64,000 bases of DNA from Sphingomonas sp. PP-F2F-G114-C0414 (GTDB lineage: Bacteria; Pseudomonadota; Alphaproteobacteria; Sphingomonadales; Sphingomonadaceae). The stretch is taken from contig NZ_RCWT01000010.1 of assembly GCF_003688595.1 (NCBI RefSeq), forward strand, positions 496,001-560,000. Reading direction: 5' to 3'. How positions within the stretch are numbered: the stretch's first letter is position 1; each line of letters starts with the position of its first letter. Both the position numbers and the translations under genes were made by a program. The notes beneath the pieces are model-generated. The model was given only the letters and a program-made list of their open reading frames with translations. It made no database searches and was not told the DNA's origin. Positions 8,619 through 17,502 of this stretch are shown here, in pieces.

Positions 8619-9679
8619 GATGCCGCTCTGGGGAGCAACAGGCGGAGGACAGTCATTTCCGGCGTACCTTCCCGGGCGTATTGGACGATGCCGCCCATGT
8701 CTCGGGTGAGCTTGTCGACGAGCGCGAGACCAAGCCCCTGCCCTTCGCGACGACCCGACACGAACGGATCGAACAGGTGATCGGCGATGTCGGCGGGCGC
8801 GCCCGGGCCGTTATCGAAGATGCAGATCTCGATTGGCAGCGGCACGCGCGGCTTGCCCGGCGCGGCGCTGACGGTGATGCCGTGACGGTAAGCGGTCGTC
8901 ATCACCAGCCGCGGTTCGCGTTCGTTTCTAACGGCTTCGCGCGCGTTCTTGAGCAGGTTTATGACGATCTGAAGCAGGGCGTCGCGGTTGATCTGCGCCG
9001 GCGGAAGCGAGGGATCGAAGCGTTCCTCGATCGCGATGCCGCGCGCAAACCCTGCTAGCGCGAGCCGGCGTGCGTGGCCGAGCAGCGGATAGATGTTCTC
9101 GCTGGCGAGCGGCAGCGGTCGCGTGTCGCTGAAGTCCTGCATGCGGTCGATCAACGCGGCGATGCGGTCGACCTCGGTGACGATCAGCGTGGTGAGTTCG
9201 CCCGCGCCGAGCAACTGCGCGGCACCGCGGATGCCCGATAGCGGGTTCTTGATCTCGTGGGCGAGCATCGCGGCCGCACCGACCGCCGCTCTCGCCCCGG
9301 CAGCACGATCTGCTGAATGCCCCAGTCGCCGAGACGTCGCCGCGGCGTGGAGCGTGATAGCTCGCCAGCCGGGATAGTCGGCGATCTGCGTCTCGGCGAA
9401 ATCGACGCGGATCTTCACGCCGCGTGCGGTCGATATCTCGGTGTCGTAGACCGCCAGGCCGTGACCGTCGCGGTTACGCGGATCGTCGGGCGGCGGGATG
9501 ATCGCATCGAGCGGTTGGCCGATCATCAACCGCTCGGAGAGGTTCAGCAATTGCTCGGCGAGCGCATTGGCGTGCGCGACACGGTGGTCGGGATCGACGA
9601 CGACGACCGCGACCGGGAGCGCGGCGAACAGCTCCGCAAAGCCTGGCCGCCCCCGCAATTGCGTATCAGGCCGCTGCAA
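8615..9679 (-). CDS. ntrB: Nitrogen regulation sensor kinase NtrB
   Basis: NtrB is a soluble PII-responsive kinase/phosphatase for NtrC. The 354-residue protein has no membrane segment. It has an N-terminal PAS domain ([18 protein letters not shown]), HisKA with [18 protein letters not shown], an N box [10 protein letters not shown] and a G box [12 protein letters not shown]. The open frame begins at a TTG that overlaps the end of dusB by 14 bases. The exact start is uncertain because no ATG precedes the PAS domain. The dusB-ntrB-ntrC order is typical of alphaproteobacteria. Confidence 0.93.
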   Translation of the reverse strand: MQRPDTQLRGRPGFAELFAALPVAVVVVDPDHRVAHANALAEQLLNLSERLMIGQPLDAIIPPPDDPRNRDGHGLAVYDTEISTARGVKIRVDFAETQIADYPGWRAITLHAAATSRRLGHSADRAAGARAAVGAAAMLAHEIKNPLSGIRGAAQLLGAGELTTLIVTEVDRIAALIDRMQDFSDTRPLPLASENIYPLLGHARRLALAGFARGIAIEERFDPSLPPAQINRDALLQIVINLLKNAREAVRNEREPRLVMTTAYRHGITVSAAPGKPRVPLPIEICIFDNGPGAPADIADHLFDPFVSGRREGQGLGLALVDKLTRDMGGIVQYAREGTPEMTVLRLLLPRAAS

Positions 9680-10664
9680 GTTCGCGCCAGGGAGCGTAGA
9701 ACTCGGCCAGCATCGCCTTAACCTGTTTCGGGTCCGGCACCTGGTTCACCTTGTTGCGGAACTCGGCCGAACCGGGCAGCCCCTTGGTGTACCAGCCGAT
9801 ATGTTTCCGCGCCATGTTGACGCCGGTCTCGATCCCGTAATGCTCGAGCATCGCCTCGTAATGGCCTGCGATCGCGTCATATTGCTCGGTGATCGACGGG
9901 TCTTCGATGCGGCGGCCGGTGGCGAACCACTCCATCACCTGGCCGAGCACCCACGGGCGACCGTAGCTGCCGCGGCCGATCATCAGGCCGTCCGCGCCCG
10001 ACTGGTCCATCGCCGCTTCGGCGTCCTCGATGGTGCAGATGTCGCCGTTGACGATCACCGGCACGCTGACCGCGTCCTTGACCTTGCGGACGAAGCCCCA
10101 GTCGGCGCTGCCCTTGTACATCTGGTTGCGCGTGCGGCCGTGGACGGTGATCAGCTTGATGCCGAGGTCTTCCGCGATGCGGGCGAGATCGGGCGCGTTG
10201 AGGCTGTCATGGCACCAGCCCATCCGCATCTTCAGCGTCACGGGCACGTCGACGGCCTTGACCGTCGCCTCGATGATCGCGCTGGCGAGCTTGGTGTCGC
10301 GCATCAGCGCCGAGCCCGCATCGCCGTTGACGACTTTCCGCACGGGGCAGCCCATGTTGATGTCAATGATCGCCGCGCCGCGATCCTGGCTGAGCTTGGC
10401 GGCCTCGCCCATCTCGTAAGGTGTGCAGCCGATCAGCTGCATCGATACCGGCTCCTCGAGCCGATCCCATGCCGCCTTCTGCAACGACTGGCGCGTCTCG
10501 CGGATCGCCGCCTGGCTGGCGACCATCTCGGTGACGTTGAGGCCCGAGCCATAGCGTCGCACCAGCGTGCGGAACGGCATGTCGGTGACGCCGGTCATCG
10601 GCGCGAGCACGACGGGGCTTTCGATCCGGACGGGACCGATCTGGATAGGGGCAAGGTTGCGCAT
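9666..10664 (-). CDS. dusB: tRNA dihydrouridine synthase DusB
   Basis: DusB is an FMN enzyme reducing uridine to dihydrouridine in the tRNA D loop. The 332-residue protein has the Dus TIM barrel with the N-terminal [13 protein letters not shown] motif, the catalytic Cys within NMGCPVRKV and the [14 protein letters not shown] motif. It heads the nitrogen operon, as nifR3 does in rhizobia and Rhodobacter. It starts with ATG and shares a short divergent region with ispDF. Confidence 0.95.
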   Translation of the reverse strand: MRNLAPIQIGPVRIESPVVLAPMTGVTDMPFRTLVRRYGSGLNVTEMVASQAAIRETRQSLQKAAWDRLEEPVSMQLIGCTPYEMGEAAKLSQDRGAAIIDINMGCPVRKVVNGDAGSALMRDTKLASAIIEATVKAVDVPVTLKMRMGWCHDSLNAPDLARIAEDLGIKLITVHGRTRNQMYKGSADWGFVRKVKDAVSVPVIVNGDICTIEDAEAAMDQSGADGLMIGRGSYGRPWVLGQVMEWFATGRRIEDPSITEQYDAIAGHYEAMLEHYGIETGVNMARKHIGWYTKGLPGSAEFRNKVNQVPDPKQVKAMLAEFYAPWRELAAA

Positions 10665-10755
10665 GGATGTGCCTGAAAAAGAGGCATCCCCCTACCCTAC
10701 CCCGCCAATTCAGGCAAGGCTGGCGAGCGCACGGACGACGCGCTAGGTGGCAGGC

Positions 10756-11904
10756 ATGGCATCAGCACAGCGTATCGTCGCGATCATCGTCGCCGCCGGA
10801 ACTGGCGCGCGCGCGGGTGGATCGGTTCCCAAGCAGTTCGCGCCGATCGCCGGTCGGCCGATGATCGGCTATTCCTATGGGGCGTTCGCGACGCATCCGG
10901 CGATCGCCGAGACGATTGTCGTCGTCGCCGAGGGCCAGCAGGCCTCCGTGATCGCAGCGTTGGGGGACGCGGCGATCGTGGTTGGCGGTGCGACGCGGCG
11001 CGAGTCGGTTACCAACGGCCTAGCGGCGGTCGGCGATGCGACGCACGTATTGATCCACGACGCCGCCCGCCCCTTCCTGTCGCATGCGGTCATCGATTCG
11101 CTCGTTGCCGCCTTGAAGACACGCGACGCGGCCGTTCCGGTGCTGCCGGTGACCGATACGCTTGCCCGTGGCAGCGTCCTGCTCGGCGACATCGTGCCAC
11201 GCGCGGACCTCAACCGAGTGCAGACTCCCCAGGCGTTCGCCGTGGAGGCACTGCGCGCCGCGCATGCCGTTTGGCCGGTGGACGAAGAGGCGACCGACGA
11301 CGCGCAGATGGTGCGACGGCTTGGCGTCGGCGTCGCGTTGGTGCAGGGCTCGGCGATGCTCGAGAAAGTCACGCACCCAGAAGATTTCGCGGCCGCCGAA
11401 GCGCGCGTCGCCTACGAAACCCGCACCGCGATGGGGTTCGACGTCCACCGCCTCGAAACCGGCGAGGAGCTCTGGCTCGGTGGCATCCTGATCCCGCACG
11501 ACAAGGGCCTGTCGGGGCATAGCGACGCCGACGTCGCGCTCCACGCGCTGACCGACGCGTTGCTCGGGACGATAGCGGCGGGCGATATCGGCACGCATTT
11601 CCCGCCGAGCGACCCGCAGTGGAAGGGCGCCGACTCCGCGCAGTTCCTCCAGCACGCCGCCAAGCTGATCGCCGACAAGCGTGGCCGGATCGATTTCGTC
11701 GACCTGACGATCATGTGCGAGGCGCCGAAGATCGGCCCGCATCGTGCATCGATGACCGCACGGATCGCCGACCTGCTCGGGCTCACGCTCGACCGGGTCA
11801 GCGTCAAGGCGACCACGACCGAACGACTTGGCTTCACCGGGCGCGGCGAAGGCATTGCTGCGCAGGCCGTTGCGACCATTCGGTTGCCCGGATCACCGCT
11901 TTGA
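10756..11904 (+). CDS. ispDF: Bifunctional IspD/IspF isoprenoid enzyme
   Basis: This fused enzyme carries out the third and fifth steps of the non-mevalonate isoprenoid pathway: CDP-ME synthesis and MEcPP cyclisation. From the ATG at 10756 it is 382 residues. AGGTGG lies 5 bases upstream. A GTG at 10747 directly after an in-frame stop is less likely. The IspD half opens with AAGTGARAGG and contains HDAARPF. The IspF half starts near residue 222 with GFDVHRL, SGHSDADV and GDIGTHFPPSD. The fusion is common in alphaproteobacteria. The stop overlaps the next start (TTGA). Confidence 0.95.
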   Translation: MASAQRIVAIIVAAGTGARAGGSVPKQFAPIAGRPMIGYSYGAFATHPAIAETIVVVAEGQQASVIAALGDAAIVVGGATRRESVTNGLAAVGDATHVLIHDAARPFLSHAVIDSLVAALKTRDAAVPVLPVTDTLARGSVLLGDIVPRADLNRVQTPQAFAVEALRAAHAVWPVDEEATDDAQMVRRLGVGVALVQGSAMLEKVTHPEDFAAAEARVAYETRTAMGFDVHRLETGEELWLGGILIPHDKGLSGHSDADVALHALTDALLGTIAAGDIGTHFPPSDPQWKGADSAQFLQHAAKLIADKRGRIDFVDLTIMCEAPKIGPHRASMTARIADLLGLTLDRVSVKATTTERLGFTGRGEGIAAQAVATIRLPGSPL

Positions 11905-12425
11905 AGATCGCTGCCGCGTTTGCCGCGATCGCGCTCCTTGCCAGCCCGGCGGTAGCGCAACAGCGCTGCATCACCGGGCCCGAGGCCGAATCACTGACGC
12001 TCGTCGCGATGCCTGACATCCTCCGCGAAACCGGGCGCGTTTGCGCGGCCCAGCTTCCTGCTGCCAGTCTGATCCGGTCGCAGTCGAGTGCGCTGATCGA
12101 CCGGTATCAGGTCGAGTCCGACCGGGCTTGGCCCGCGGCGCGCGCGGCGATCGTCAAGCTCAGCGATCCCGCCGTTGACGCGCTGCTCGATTCGGAGTTT
12201 GCACGCCCGCTGCTGACGACGTTGCTGGTGCCGCAGATCGTCGGGCGGATCGCGACGCGCGATTGCGGGACGATCGACCGGATGGTGACGCTGCTCCAGC
12301 CCTTGCCACCGCGTAACACCGCGGGCATCGTCGTCGAGACGTTGCGGTACCTCAAATCCCAGAAGTCGCGCAGCGGTGATATTGCCGCGGTGGCGATGCT
12401 GCTCTGCCCGGTGGAGACTCGCTGA
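11901..12425 (+). CDS. Secreted hypothetical protein
   Basis: I do not recognise this 174-residue protein. It starts at a TTG overlapping the ispDF stop and ends overlapping the start of the cinA-like gene (ATGA), so it sits in the middle of a coupled three-gene unit. The N-terminus is a clear Sec signal peptide of about 19 residues (basic MK, hydrophobic core, cleavage after AVA). The mature part is predicted helical and has four cysteines near residues 22, 46, 114 and 169, which could form disulfides in the periplasm. No catalytic motif is visible. Confidence 0.75.
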   Translation: MKIAAAFAAIALLASPAVAQQRCITGPEAESLTLVAMPDILRETGRVCAAQLPAASLIRSQSSALIDRYQVESDRAWPAARAAIVKLSDPAVDALLDSEFARPLLTTLLVPQIVGRIATRDCGTIDRMVTLLQPLPPRNTAGIVVETLRYLKSQKSRSGDIAAVAMLLCPVETR

Positions 12426-12940
12426 TGGATACGATCCTTCCCGCCGAACTGGTCGACGCCGCGCGCAAAGTGGTCGAGCAGAACCGCGAGATCGGCCGCA
12501 GGGTCGCGGTCGCCGAGAGCTGCACCGGCGGGCTGGTCGCGGCTGCACTGACCGAGATCCCCGGCTCGTCAGACGTGTTCGAGGTCGGCTTCGTTACCTA
12601 TTCTAACGCCGCTAAGCTCGGCGTGCTGAAGATCAGTTCCGACGTGCTCGAAACGTTCGGCGCGGTCTCGATCGCGGTCGCCTGGAGCATGGCGCAGGCC
12701 GCGCTCAAGCAATCCGGTGCCGACATCGCTGTGGCGATAACCGGCGTGGCGGGCCCCGGTGGCGGATCGCTCAAGAAGCCAGTCGGCACCGTCGTGTTCG
12801 GTCGCGCCGAGAAGGGTCGCGACCCGTCCGACGTTCACGCCGACCGCAAGGACTTTGGCGATCTCGGTCGCGGCGGTATCCGACTTCAGGCCGCGTTGTG
12901 CGCACTCGAACTCTTGTTGCCGGACGCTTCCGCACCGTAG
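12425..12940 (+). CDS. pncC: CinA C-terminal family nicotinamide-nucleotide amidase
   Basis: The 171-residue protein consists only of the CinA C-terminal domain, which deamidates nicotinamide mononucleotide to nicotinate mononucleotide in NAD recycling. Visible motifs are AESCTGGLVAAALT near residue 29, VTYSNAAK, and the glycine-rich ITGVAGPGGGS loop. The N-terminal MoaB/Mog-like domain of full CinA is absent, as in E. coli PncC. The ATG overlaps the upstream stop. Its last 55 bases overlap the convergent START-domain gene. Confidence 0.9.
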   Translation: MDTILPAELVDAARKVVEQNREIGRRVAVAESCTGGLVAAALTEIPGSSDVFEVGFVTYSNAAKLGVLKISSDVLETFGAVSIAVAWSMAQAALKQSGADIAVAITGVAGPGGGSLKKPVGTVVFGRAEKGRDPSDVHADRKDFGDLGRGGIRLQAALCALELLLPDASAP

Positions 12941-13359
12941 AGTTCAGCAGCACGCGTTTCGAACGCGCCGATCATCTTCCGCAGTGCAGCGCCGAACACC
13001 TGCCCGGCGATCATCTCGAACATCCGGTTCTTGAACGCGAAGTCGACGGTGAAGTCGACTGCGCAGCCCTGCGGCTCGGGACGGAAATGCCACTCGTTGC
13101 GCAGATACTTGAGCGGGCCATCGACATAATCGACGTTGAGTTCGCTCGGCCGGAGCTTCTGCACGCGCGACGTGAACGTCTCGCGCAGGCCTTTGAAGCC
13201 GACGATCATGTCGGCGAGCGTCTCCGTATCGCTGTTCGAGCGCACCCGCATCGCGCTGACCCAGGGCAGGAATTCGGCATAGCGACCGACATCGGCGACC
13301 AAGTCGAACATCTGCTCAGGCGTGTAGGGCAAATGGCGCGTTTCCGAATGCTTCGGCAT
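12886..13359 (-). CDS. Coq10/RatA family START-domain protein
   Basis: The 157-residue protein has the family signature LPYTPEQMFDLVADVGRY near the N-terminus, then FLPWVSAMRV and a C-terminal helix with FEMIAGQVFG. In alphaproteobacteria this family is related to Coq10, a ubiquinone-binding START-fold protein needed for respiration. The E. coli homologue RatA was described as a ribosome-association toxin. Given the lineage, the quinone role is the more likely one. Its ATG overlaps the lipA stop, and its 3' end overlaps the cinA-like gene by 55 bases. Confidence 0.88.
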   Translation of the reverse strand: MPKHSETRHLPYTPEQMFDLVADVGRYAEFLPWVSAMRVRSNSDTETLADMIVGFKGLRETFTSRVQKLRPSELNVDYVDGPLKYLRNEWHFRPEPQGCAVDFTVDFAFKNRMFEMIAGQVFGAALRKMIGAFETRAAELYGAEASGNKSSSAHNAA

Positions 13360-14285
13360 CAGATGCGCGCGACGCCCAGCTTGATGTCACGGTTCGCGCG
13401 CAACCGCTCGAAGTCGTCACCCGCGTGATAGCTCGACCGCGTCAGCGGCGACGATGCGACCAGCAGGAAGCCCTTCGCGCGGGCGATCGAGGCATAGGCG
13501 TCGAACGCCTTAGGCGGCACGAACTCGGCGACCTTAGCATGGCGCGGCGTGGGCTGGAGATACTGGCCCATCGTCAGGAAATCGACGTCGGCGCAGCGCA
13601 TGTCGTCCATCACCTGATGGATCTCCAAACGCTCCTCGCCGAGCCCGAGCATCACGCCGGACTTGGTGAAGATCGACGGGTCGTGGCGCTTCACGCTTTC
13701 CAGCAGCCGCAGCGATGCATAGTAGCGCGCACCCGGGCGGATCGTCGGATACAGCCGCGGCACCGTCTCGAGATTATGATTGTAGACATCGGGACGCGCC
13801 TCGACGATCGACTCGATCGCCGCTTGCGCCTTGTTGCGGAAATCGGGCGTGAGGATCTCGATCGTCGTCGTCGGGTTCGACGCACGGATCGCCTGGATCA
13901 CCTTCACGAACTGCGACGCACCGCCATCGGGGAGGTCATCACGATCGACCGAGGTGATGACGATGTGGTTGAGCCCCATCTGCGCGGCCGCGTCGGCGAC
14001 GTTCTGCGGCTCCATGCGATCCACTGCGCGCGGCATGCCGGTCTTGACGTTGCAGAACGCGCACGCCCGCGTGCAGGTGTCGCCGAGGATCATGACCGTC
14101 GCATGCTTCTTCGACCAGCATTCGCCGATATTCGGGCACGCCGCCTCTTCGCACACCGTCGTGAGGCTTTTGGACCGCATGAGCTCACGCGTTTTCGCGA
14201 AGCCAGCGGAGGTCGGCGCCTTGACGCGGATCCAGTCGGGCTTGCGCGCACGGACCGGTGCAACCATCGGGGTCATGTCGTTCAT
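13359..14285 (-). CDS. lipA: Lipoyl synthase
   Basis: LipA is a radical-SAM enzyme that inserts two sulfurs into protein-bound octanoyl groups. From the ATG at 14285 the protein is 308 residues, matching the family. An upstream in-frame ATG at 14375 would add 30 poorly conserved residues across the promoter region and is rejected. It has the auxiliary-cluster motif [12 protein letters not shown], the radical-[11 protein letters not shown] motif and the C-terminal RSSYHA motif whose serine ligates the auxiliary cluster. It is coupled to the downstream Coq10-like gene by an ATGA overlap. Confidence 0.96.
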   Translation of the reverse strand: MNDMTPMVAPVRARKPDWIRVKAPTSAGFAKTRELMRSKSLTTVCEEAACPNIGECWSKKHATVMILGDTCTRACAFCNVKTGMPRAVDRMEPQNVADAAAQMGLNHIVITSVDRDDLPDGGASQFVKVIQAIRASNPTTTIEILTPDFRNKAQAAIESIVEARPDVYNHNLETVPRLYPTIRPGARYYASLRLLESVKRHDPSIFTKSGVMLGLGEERLEIHQVMDDMRCADVDFLTMGQYLQPTPRHAKVAEFVPPKAFDAYASIARAKGFLLVASSPLTRSSYHAGDDFERLRANRDIKLGVARI

Positions 14286-14375
14286 GCACGCCAGATAGCC
14301 CCGCCCTGCCGCTGAGACAATGGTGGCGGGCCATGTCGGCGGGTTGGAACCATCGGACGAACCGGATAAAATCAT

Positions 14376-14400
14376 GGAACCAGTTCCAACATGACAGGTT
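14376..14400 (+). promoter_or_regulatory. Candidate EcfG-type general stress promoter
   Basis: GGAAC at 14376-14380 is followed after 16 bases by GGTT at 14397-14400. The alphaproteobacterial EcfG (sigma general stress response) consensus is GGAAC, 16-17 bases, CGTT, so three of the four -10 bases match. Transcription from here would start about 30 bases before the carbonic anhydrase GTG at 14439. The GGAAC is also the left arm of a TGGAAC/GTTCCA inverted repeat at 14375-14388, so the match may have another cause. Confidence 0.4.
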
Positions 14401-14410
14401 TGTCATGTTG
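14387..14410. promoter_or_regulatory. Perfect 10-bp inverted repeat, candidate operator
   Basis: The arms 14387-14396 (CAACATGACA) and 14401-14410 (TGTCATGTTG) are exact reverse complements around a 4-base GGTT loop. The site lies 28 bases before the carbonic anhydrase start and overlaps the candidate -10 element. There is no T-run after it, so a regulator-binding site is more likely than a terminator. The regulator is unknown. Confidence 0.5.
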
Positions 14411-14438
14411 CATCGCAAACTGATATGGAAGGCTAACC

Positions 14439-15101
14439 GTGCCAACTCACTTTCCGGAAATGATCGAAGGCTATCACCGCTTCAAGGACGGCCCCTGGGA
14501 AGCGCAGCGCGAGCGCTGGAAGGAACTGAAGGACGGCCAGAGCCCCAAGGTGATGATCATCGCCTGCTCCGACAGCCGCGTCGAACCCGCGCAGATTTTC
14601 GATACGCTGCCCGGCGAGGTGTTCGTCGTCCGCAACGTCGCCAATCTGGTCCCGCCCTACGAGACCGGTGGCGGCCATCACGGCGTGTCGGCGGCCATCG
14701 AGTTCGCCGTTACGCAGCTGAAGGTCGAAGAGATCGTCGTGATGGGCCATGAGAAGTGCGGCGGCTGCAAGGCCGCGCTGACGCAGGCCTTTGCCGACGC
14801 GGACCATGGCGCTGGCGGCTTCGTGTCTGACTGGGTGAGCTTGCTCGACGGCGCGCGCGAGAAGGTCATCGCCAAGTATGGCGACAGCGACCAGGCGGGC
14901 CGTGAGATGGAACTCGAGTCCGTTCGAACCTCGATCGCCAATCTGCGCACCTTCCCGTTCGTCAGAAGGGCCGAGGCCGCCGGCACGCTGGCGCTCCGCG
15001 GTGCCTATTTCGGCATCGACAAGGGCCAGATGCTGCTGCTCAACGCGGACGACGAGTTCATCCAGGCCGATGCACCAGAGGCCAAATCCGCGAAAGCCTA
15101 A
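14439..15101 (+). CDS. Beta-class carbonic anhydrase
   Basis: The enzyme interconverts CO2 and bicarbonate using zinc. The 220-residue protein shows all zinc ligands and the catalytic dyad of the beta class: CSDSRVEP (Cys and Asp-Arg near residues 44-48) and HEKCGGC (His and Cys near 104-107). The start is a GTG with GGAAGG about 6 bases upstream. It stands alone, divergent from lipA and convergent with ppk2 only 4 bases away. The upstream palindrome and EcfG-like promoter suggest regulated expression. Confidence 0.95.
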   Translation: MPTHFPEMIEGYHRFKDGPWEAQRERWKELKDGQSPKVMIIACSDSRVEPAQIFDTLPGEVFVVRNVANLVPPYETGGGHHGVSAAIEFAVTQLKVEEIVVMGHEKCGGCKAALTQAFADADHGAGGFVSDWVSLLDGAREKVIAKYGDSDQAGREMELESVRTSIANLRTFPFVRRAEAAGTLALRGAYFGIDKGQMLLLNADDEFIQADAPEAKSAKA

Positions 15102-15105
15102 CGCG

Positions 15106-15882
15106 TCAGCGAAGGCCTAACGCCTTCTCCGCCACGCGCTTGACCTTCGGGTCGAGCGGTGGCGGCACCATCGAAACCCCCGCTTCGAGGCGGTCCGCGA
15201 TTAGCGTCAGCGCGGCGATTCGGGCCGCCTTCTTGTCGTTTCCGTCGATCACCGTCCAGGGCGCGGTCGCGGTATCAGTGCGCGCGAACATCTCGGCCAT
15301 CGCCTCCAGATACTCCTCGCGGCGCGACCGGTTGTGGAAATCGTCGAGCCCGGTCTTCCAGTGCTTCCACGGATCGTCGAGCCGCGCCTTCAATCGCCGA
15401 TCCTGCTCCTTCTGCGTGGTGTGGATGAACAGCTTGATGAGGGTAGTACCGCTCTCGACCTGCTGCGCCTCGAACGCGTTGATCTCGTCATAGCCGTGGC
15501 GCCATTCGGTCTCGCTGGCGAACTGCTCGACGCGCTCGACCAGGACGCGACCGTACCAGCTACGGTCGAAGATCGCGATGTTGCCATCGGCCGGTAGTCG
15601 GTTCCAGAACCGCCAGAGGAAATGGTGCGCCTTCTCGTCCGTGGTCGGCGCCGAGATCGGCCAGACCTTGTAGTTGCGCGGGTCCCATTCGGCGGAGAGA
15701 CGCTGGATGATGCCGCCCTTCCCCGCCGCGTCCCAACCCTCGAACATCAAGATCGCGCTCTTGCCCGCGACGATGTGCGCGACCTGGATGTGCTCGAGCC
15801 GCTTTTGCAGCGCGGCGAGGTCATGCTTGTACTTGCCATCGTACTCGTCGCCGGCTTCGTGGTCGGCCAGGTGTATCGTCAT
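15106..15882 (-). CDS. ppk2: Polyphosphate kinase 2
   Basis: PPK2 transfers phosphate between polyphosphate and nucleotides, usually favouring NDP phosphorylation. The 258-residue protein has Walker A GWDAAGKGG (49-57), the DRSWYGR Walker B region near 106-112, and the lid segment with HNRSRREEYLEAM. This matches a one-domain PPK2. The ATG overlaps the stop of the amino acid permease gene. Together with ppk1-ppx at 20.9-24.6 kb the window holds three polyphosphate enzymes. Confidence 0.93.
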   Translation of the reverse strand: MTIHLADHEAGDEYDGKYKHDLAALQKRLEHIQVAHIVAGKSAILMFEGWDAAGKGGIIQRLSAEWDPRNYKVWPISAPTTDEKAHHFLWRFWNRLPADGNIAIFDRSWYGRVLVERVEQFASETEWRHGYDEINAFEAQQVESGTTLIKLFIHTTQKEQDRRLKARLDDPWKHWKTGLDDFHNRSRREEYLEAMAEMFARTDTATAPWTVIDGNDKKAARIAALTLIADRLEAGVSMVPPPLDPKVKRVAEKALGLR

Positions 15883-17279
15883 GCATCACGCTCCGTCGCA
15901 AGGGTCGGGATCTGAACGTTCCAGGCGCCGCGACGACGCAGGACGAACCAATAATAGGCGATCGACAGCAGGATCTGCGCGGCCGTCATGATCAGGCCGG
16001 GGCGCCCCTCCTCGAGATCGAGCCAGCTCGTCCAGCATACATAGCCGAGCGCGAGCAGTGTTACGACCGGAGCGAGTGGGTAGAGCGGCATCTGGTAGGG
16101 TGCGTGAGCGGTCTTGCCGGTGCGCCTGCCGACCATCGCCGCGACGCAGATGCCCGCGTAGATCGCGACGAGGCCGGTGCCGCTGAGCACCAGCAGCAAC
16201 TGGAGCGGCAGGAAGCACGCGACGATCCCGAAGCCGCCGACCAGCAGCGTGCCGACCCAGGGGGAGCCGAATTTCGGGTGGACCTGCGTCATCCACCGAT
16301 CGAGCGGACGCCCCCAGCTCCCGTCGCGCGCGGTGCCGTAGAAGAAGCGCGCGCAGGCGAGGATGCAGGCGATCACCGCGTTGACGATCGCGACGACGAC
16401 GCCGATCGAGATCCAGTTCGCCGTCGTGGTGCCGCTGCGGAGGGTGACGAGAAGGCCGAACGGGTCGTTGGCGGTGAGCGTGGCGTGAAGGTCCGGTGCG
16501 CCGACGAGGACGGCGACGATCGGGATGCCTTCGAACAGCAGCGTCAGCGCGAGCGACGCCATGATCGCGCGCGCGATCAGCCGGGGGGCGTCGAGCATCT
16601 CCTCGCCGAAGTAGACCGCGGCACCGTAGCCGTTGAGCGCGAAGATCGCGATCGAGGTGGCGAGGCCGATCGAGGCGGCGGATGCGGGGACGAGATTGGC
16701 TCCTTGCGGCATTACCGGGTGGAGGAGCAGGTCGCCGATCGGGCGGACGATATCGGCGAACCCGAGCCAGACGACCGCGACGATCGCCAGCATCTCGACC
16801 AGCAGGAAGAGCCCGGTGAGCCAGGCGTTCACCTTGATCTGGAGGATCGCGACCAACGTCGACCCTGCGACCACGGCGATCGCGATGGGGATCTGCGGCA
16901 GGCCGGGGACGAACGTGCCGAGCACCGCGCTGACGCCCAGCCCTGCGACCGGCGGGAAGAGCAGGTTGTTGAAGACGTTGACGCCGAGCATGACGAACCC
17001 CGCCATCGGCCCGAGCGTATGCGCGACCGCGACATACTCACCGCCTGCGACCGGCCAGGCGGAGGAGAGTTCGGCATAGACGAACGCGGTCGCGACGCAG
17101 ACGAAACCGGCGATCAGCGTTGCCCAGACTGCGCCGGTGCCGGCGACCTGGAGCATGCCGGGGACGATGACGAACACCGACGATGCCGGGGTCGCGACTG
17201 AGAGGGTGAGGAACAGGACGCCCGTGACGCCGAGGCTGCGGACGAGGCTTGGCGCCGGTGTCATCTGATCGTCGCGCAT
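15879..17279 (-). CDS. APC-superfamily amino acid permease
   Basis: The 466-residue protein is almost entirely hydrophobic, with about 12 membrane segments. The first helices contain the APC signature LSVATPASSVFVIVPGML and a later SSAWPVAGGEYV motif (the PxxGG-Y segment typical of the amino acid/polyamine/organocation family). The substrate cannot be read from sequence. It starts with ATG and its stop overlaps ppk2 (ATGA), so the two are co-transcribed, though no functional link is obvious. Confidence 0.85.
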   Translation of the reverse strand: MRDDQMTPAPSLVRSLGVTGVLFLTLSVATPASSVFVIVPGMLQVAGTGAVWATLIAGFVCVATAFVYAELSSAWPVAGGEYVAVAHTLGPMAGFVMLGVNVFNNLLFPPVAGLGVSAVLGTFVPGLPQIPIAIAVVAGSTLVAILQIKVNAWLTGLFLLVEMLAIVAVVWLGFADIVRPIGDLLLHPVMPQGANLVPASAASIGLATSIAIFALNGYGAAVYFGEEMLDAPRLIARAIMASLALTLLFEGIPIVAVLVGAPDLHATLTANDPFGLLVTLRSGTTTANWISIGVVVAIVNAVIACILACARFFYGTARDGSWGRPLDRWMTQVHPKFGSPWVGTLLVGGFGIVACFLPLQLLLVLSGTGLVAIYAGICVAAMVGRRTGKTAHAPYQMPLYPLAPVVTLLALGYVCWTSWLDLEEGRPGLIMTAAQILLSIAYYWFVLRRRGAWNVQIPTLATERDA

Positions 17280-17348
17280 GCCAACCCCTTATCGCGCAGG
17301 GTATTTGCATGGTTAACTGGGTGGGGAAAGCGGTAGAGTGTATAACGT

Positions 17349-17495
17349 CTTTCCCTCGCCCCTCCGGGGAGAGGGAGGGGCCCGGCCGCGTTTGCGGGTG
17401 GGAGGGTGAGGGGAAGTTGGCGCGCACCAACCTCCCCTCACCCTCCCGTCGCCAAGCGGCTCCTCCTTCCCTCTCCCCGTAGGGGCGAGGGAAAG
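17349..17495. repeat. Long C-rich palindromic intergenic element
   Basis: This 147-base nested palindrome lies between the permease start and the aspS stop. The outer arms at 17349-17363 and 17481-17495 are perfect 15-base complements. An inner pair at 17401-17420 and 17427-17446 matches with one mismatch, and the arms also carry local GGGG/CCCC hairpins. It belongs with the CCCCTCCC/GGGAGGGG family seen at 40.27, 40.69 and 50.09 kb. It can fold as a long hairpin on either strand and may terminate aspS transcription. The flanks 17280-17348 and 17496-17502 show nothing else. Confidence 0.85.
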
Positions 17496-17502
17496 GGAGA
17501 AG

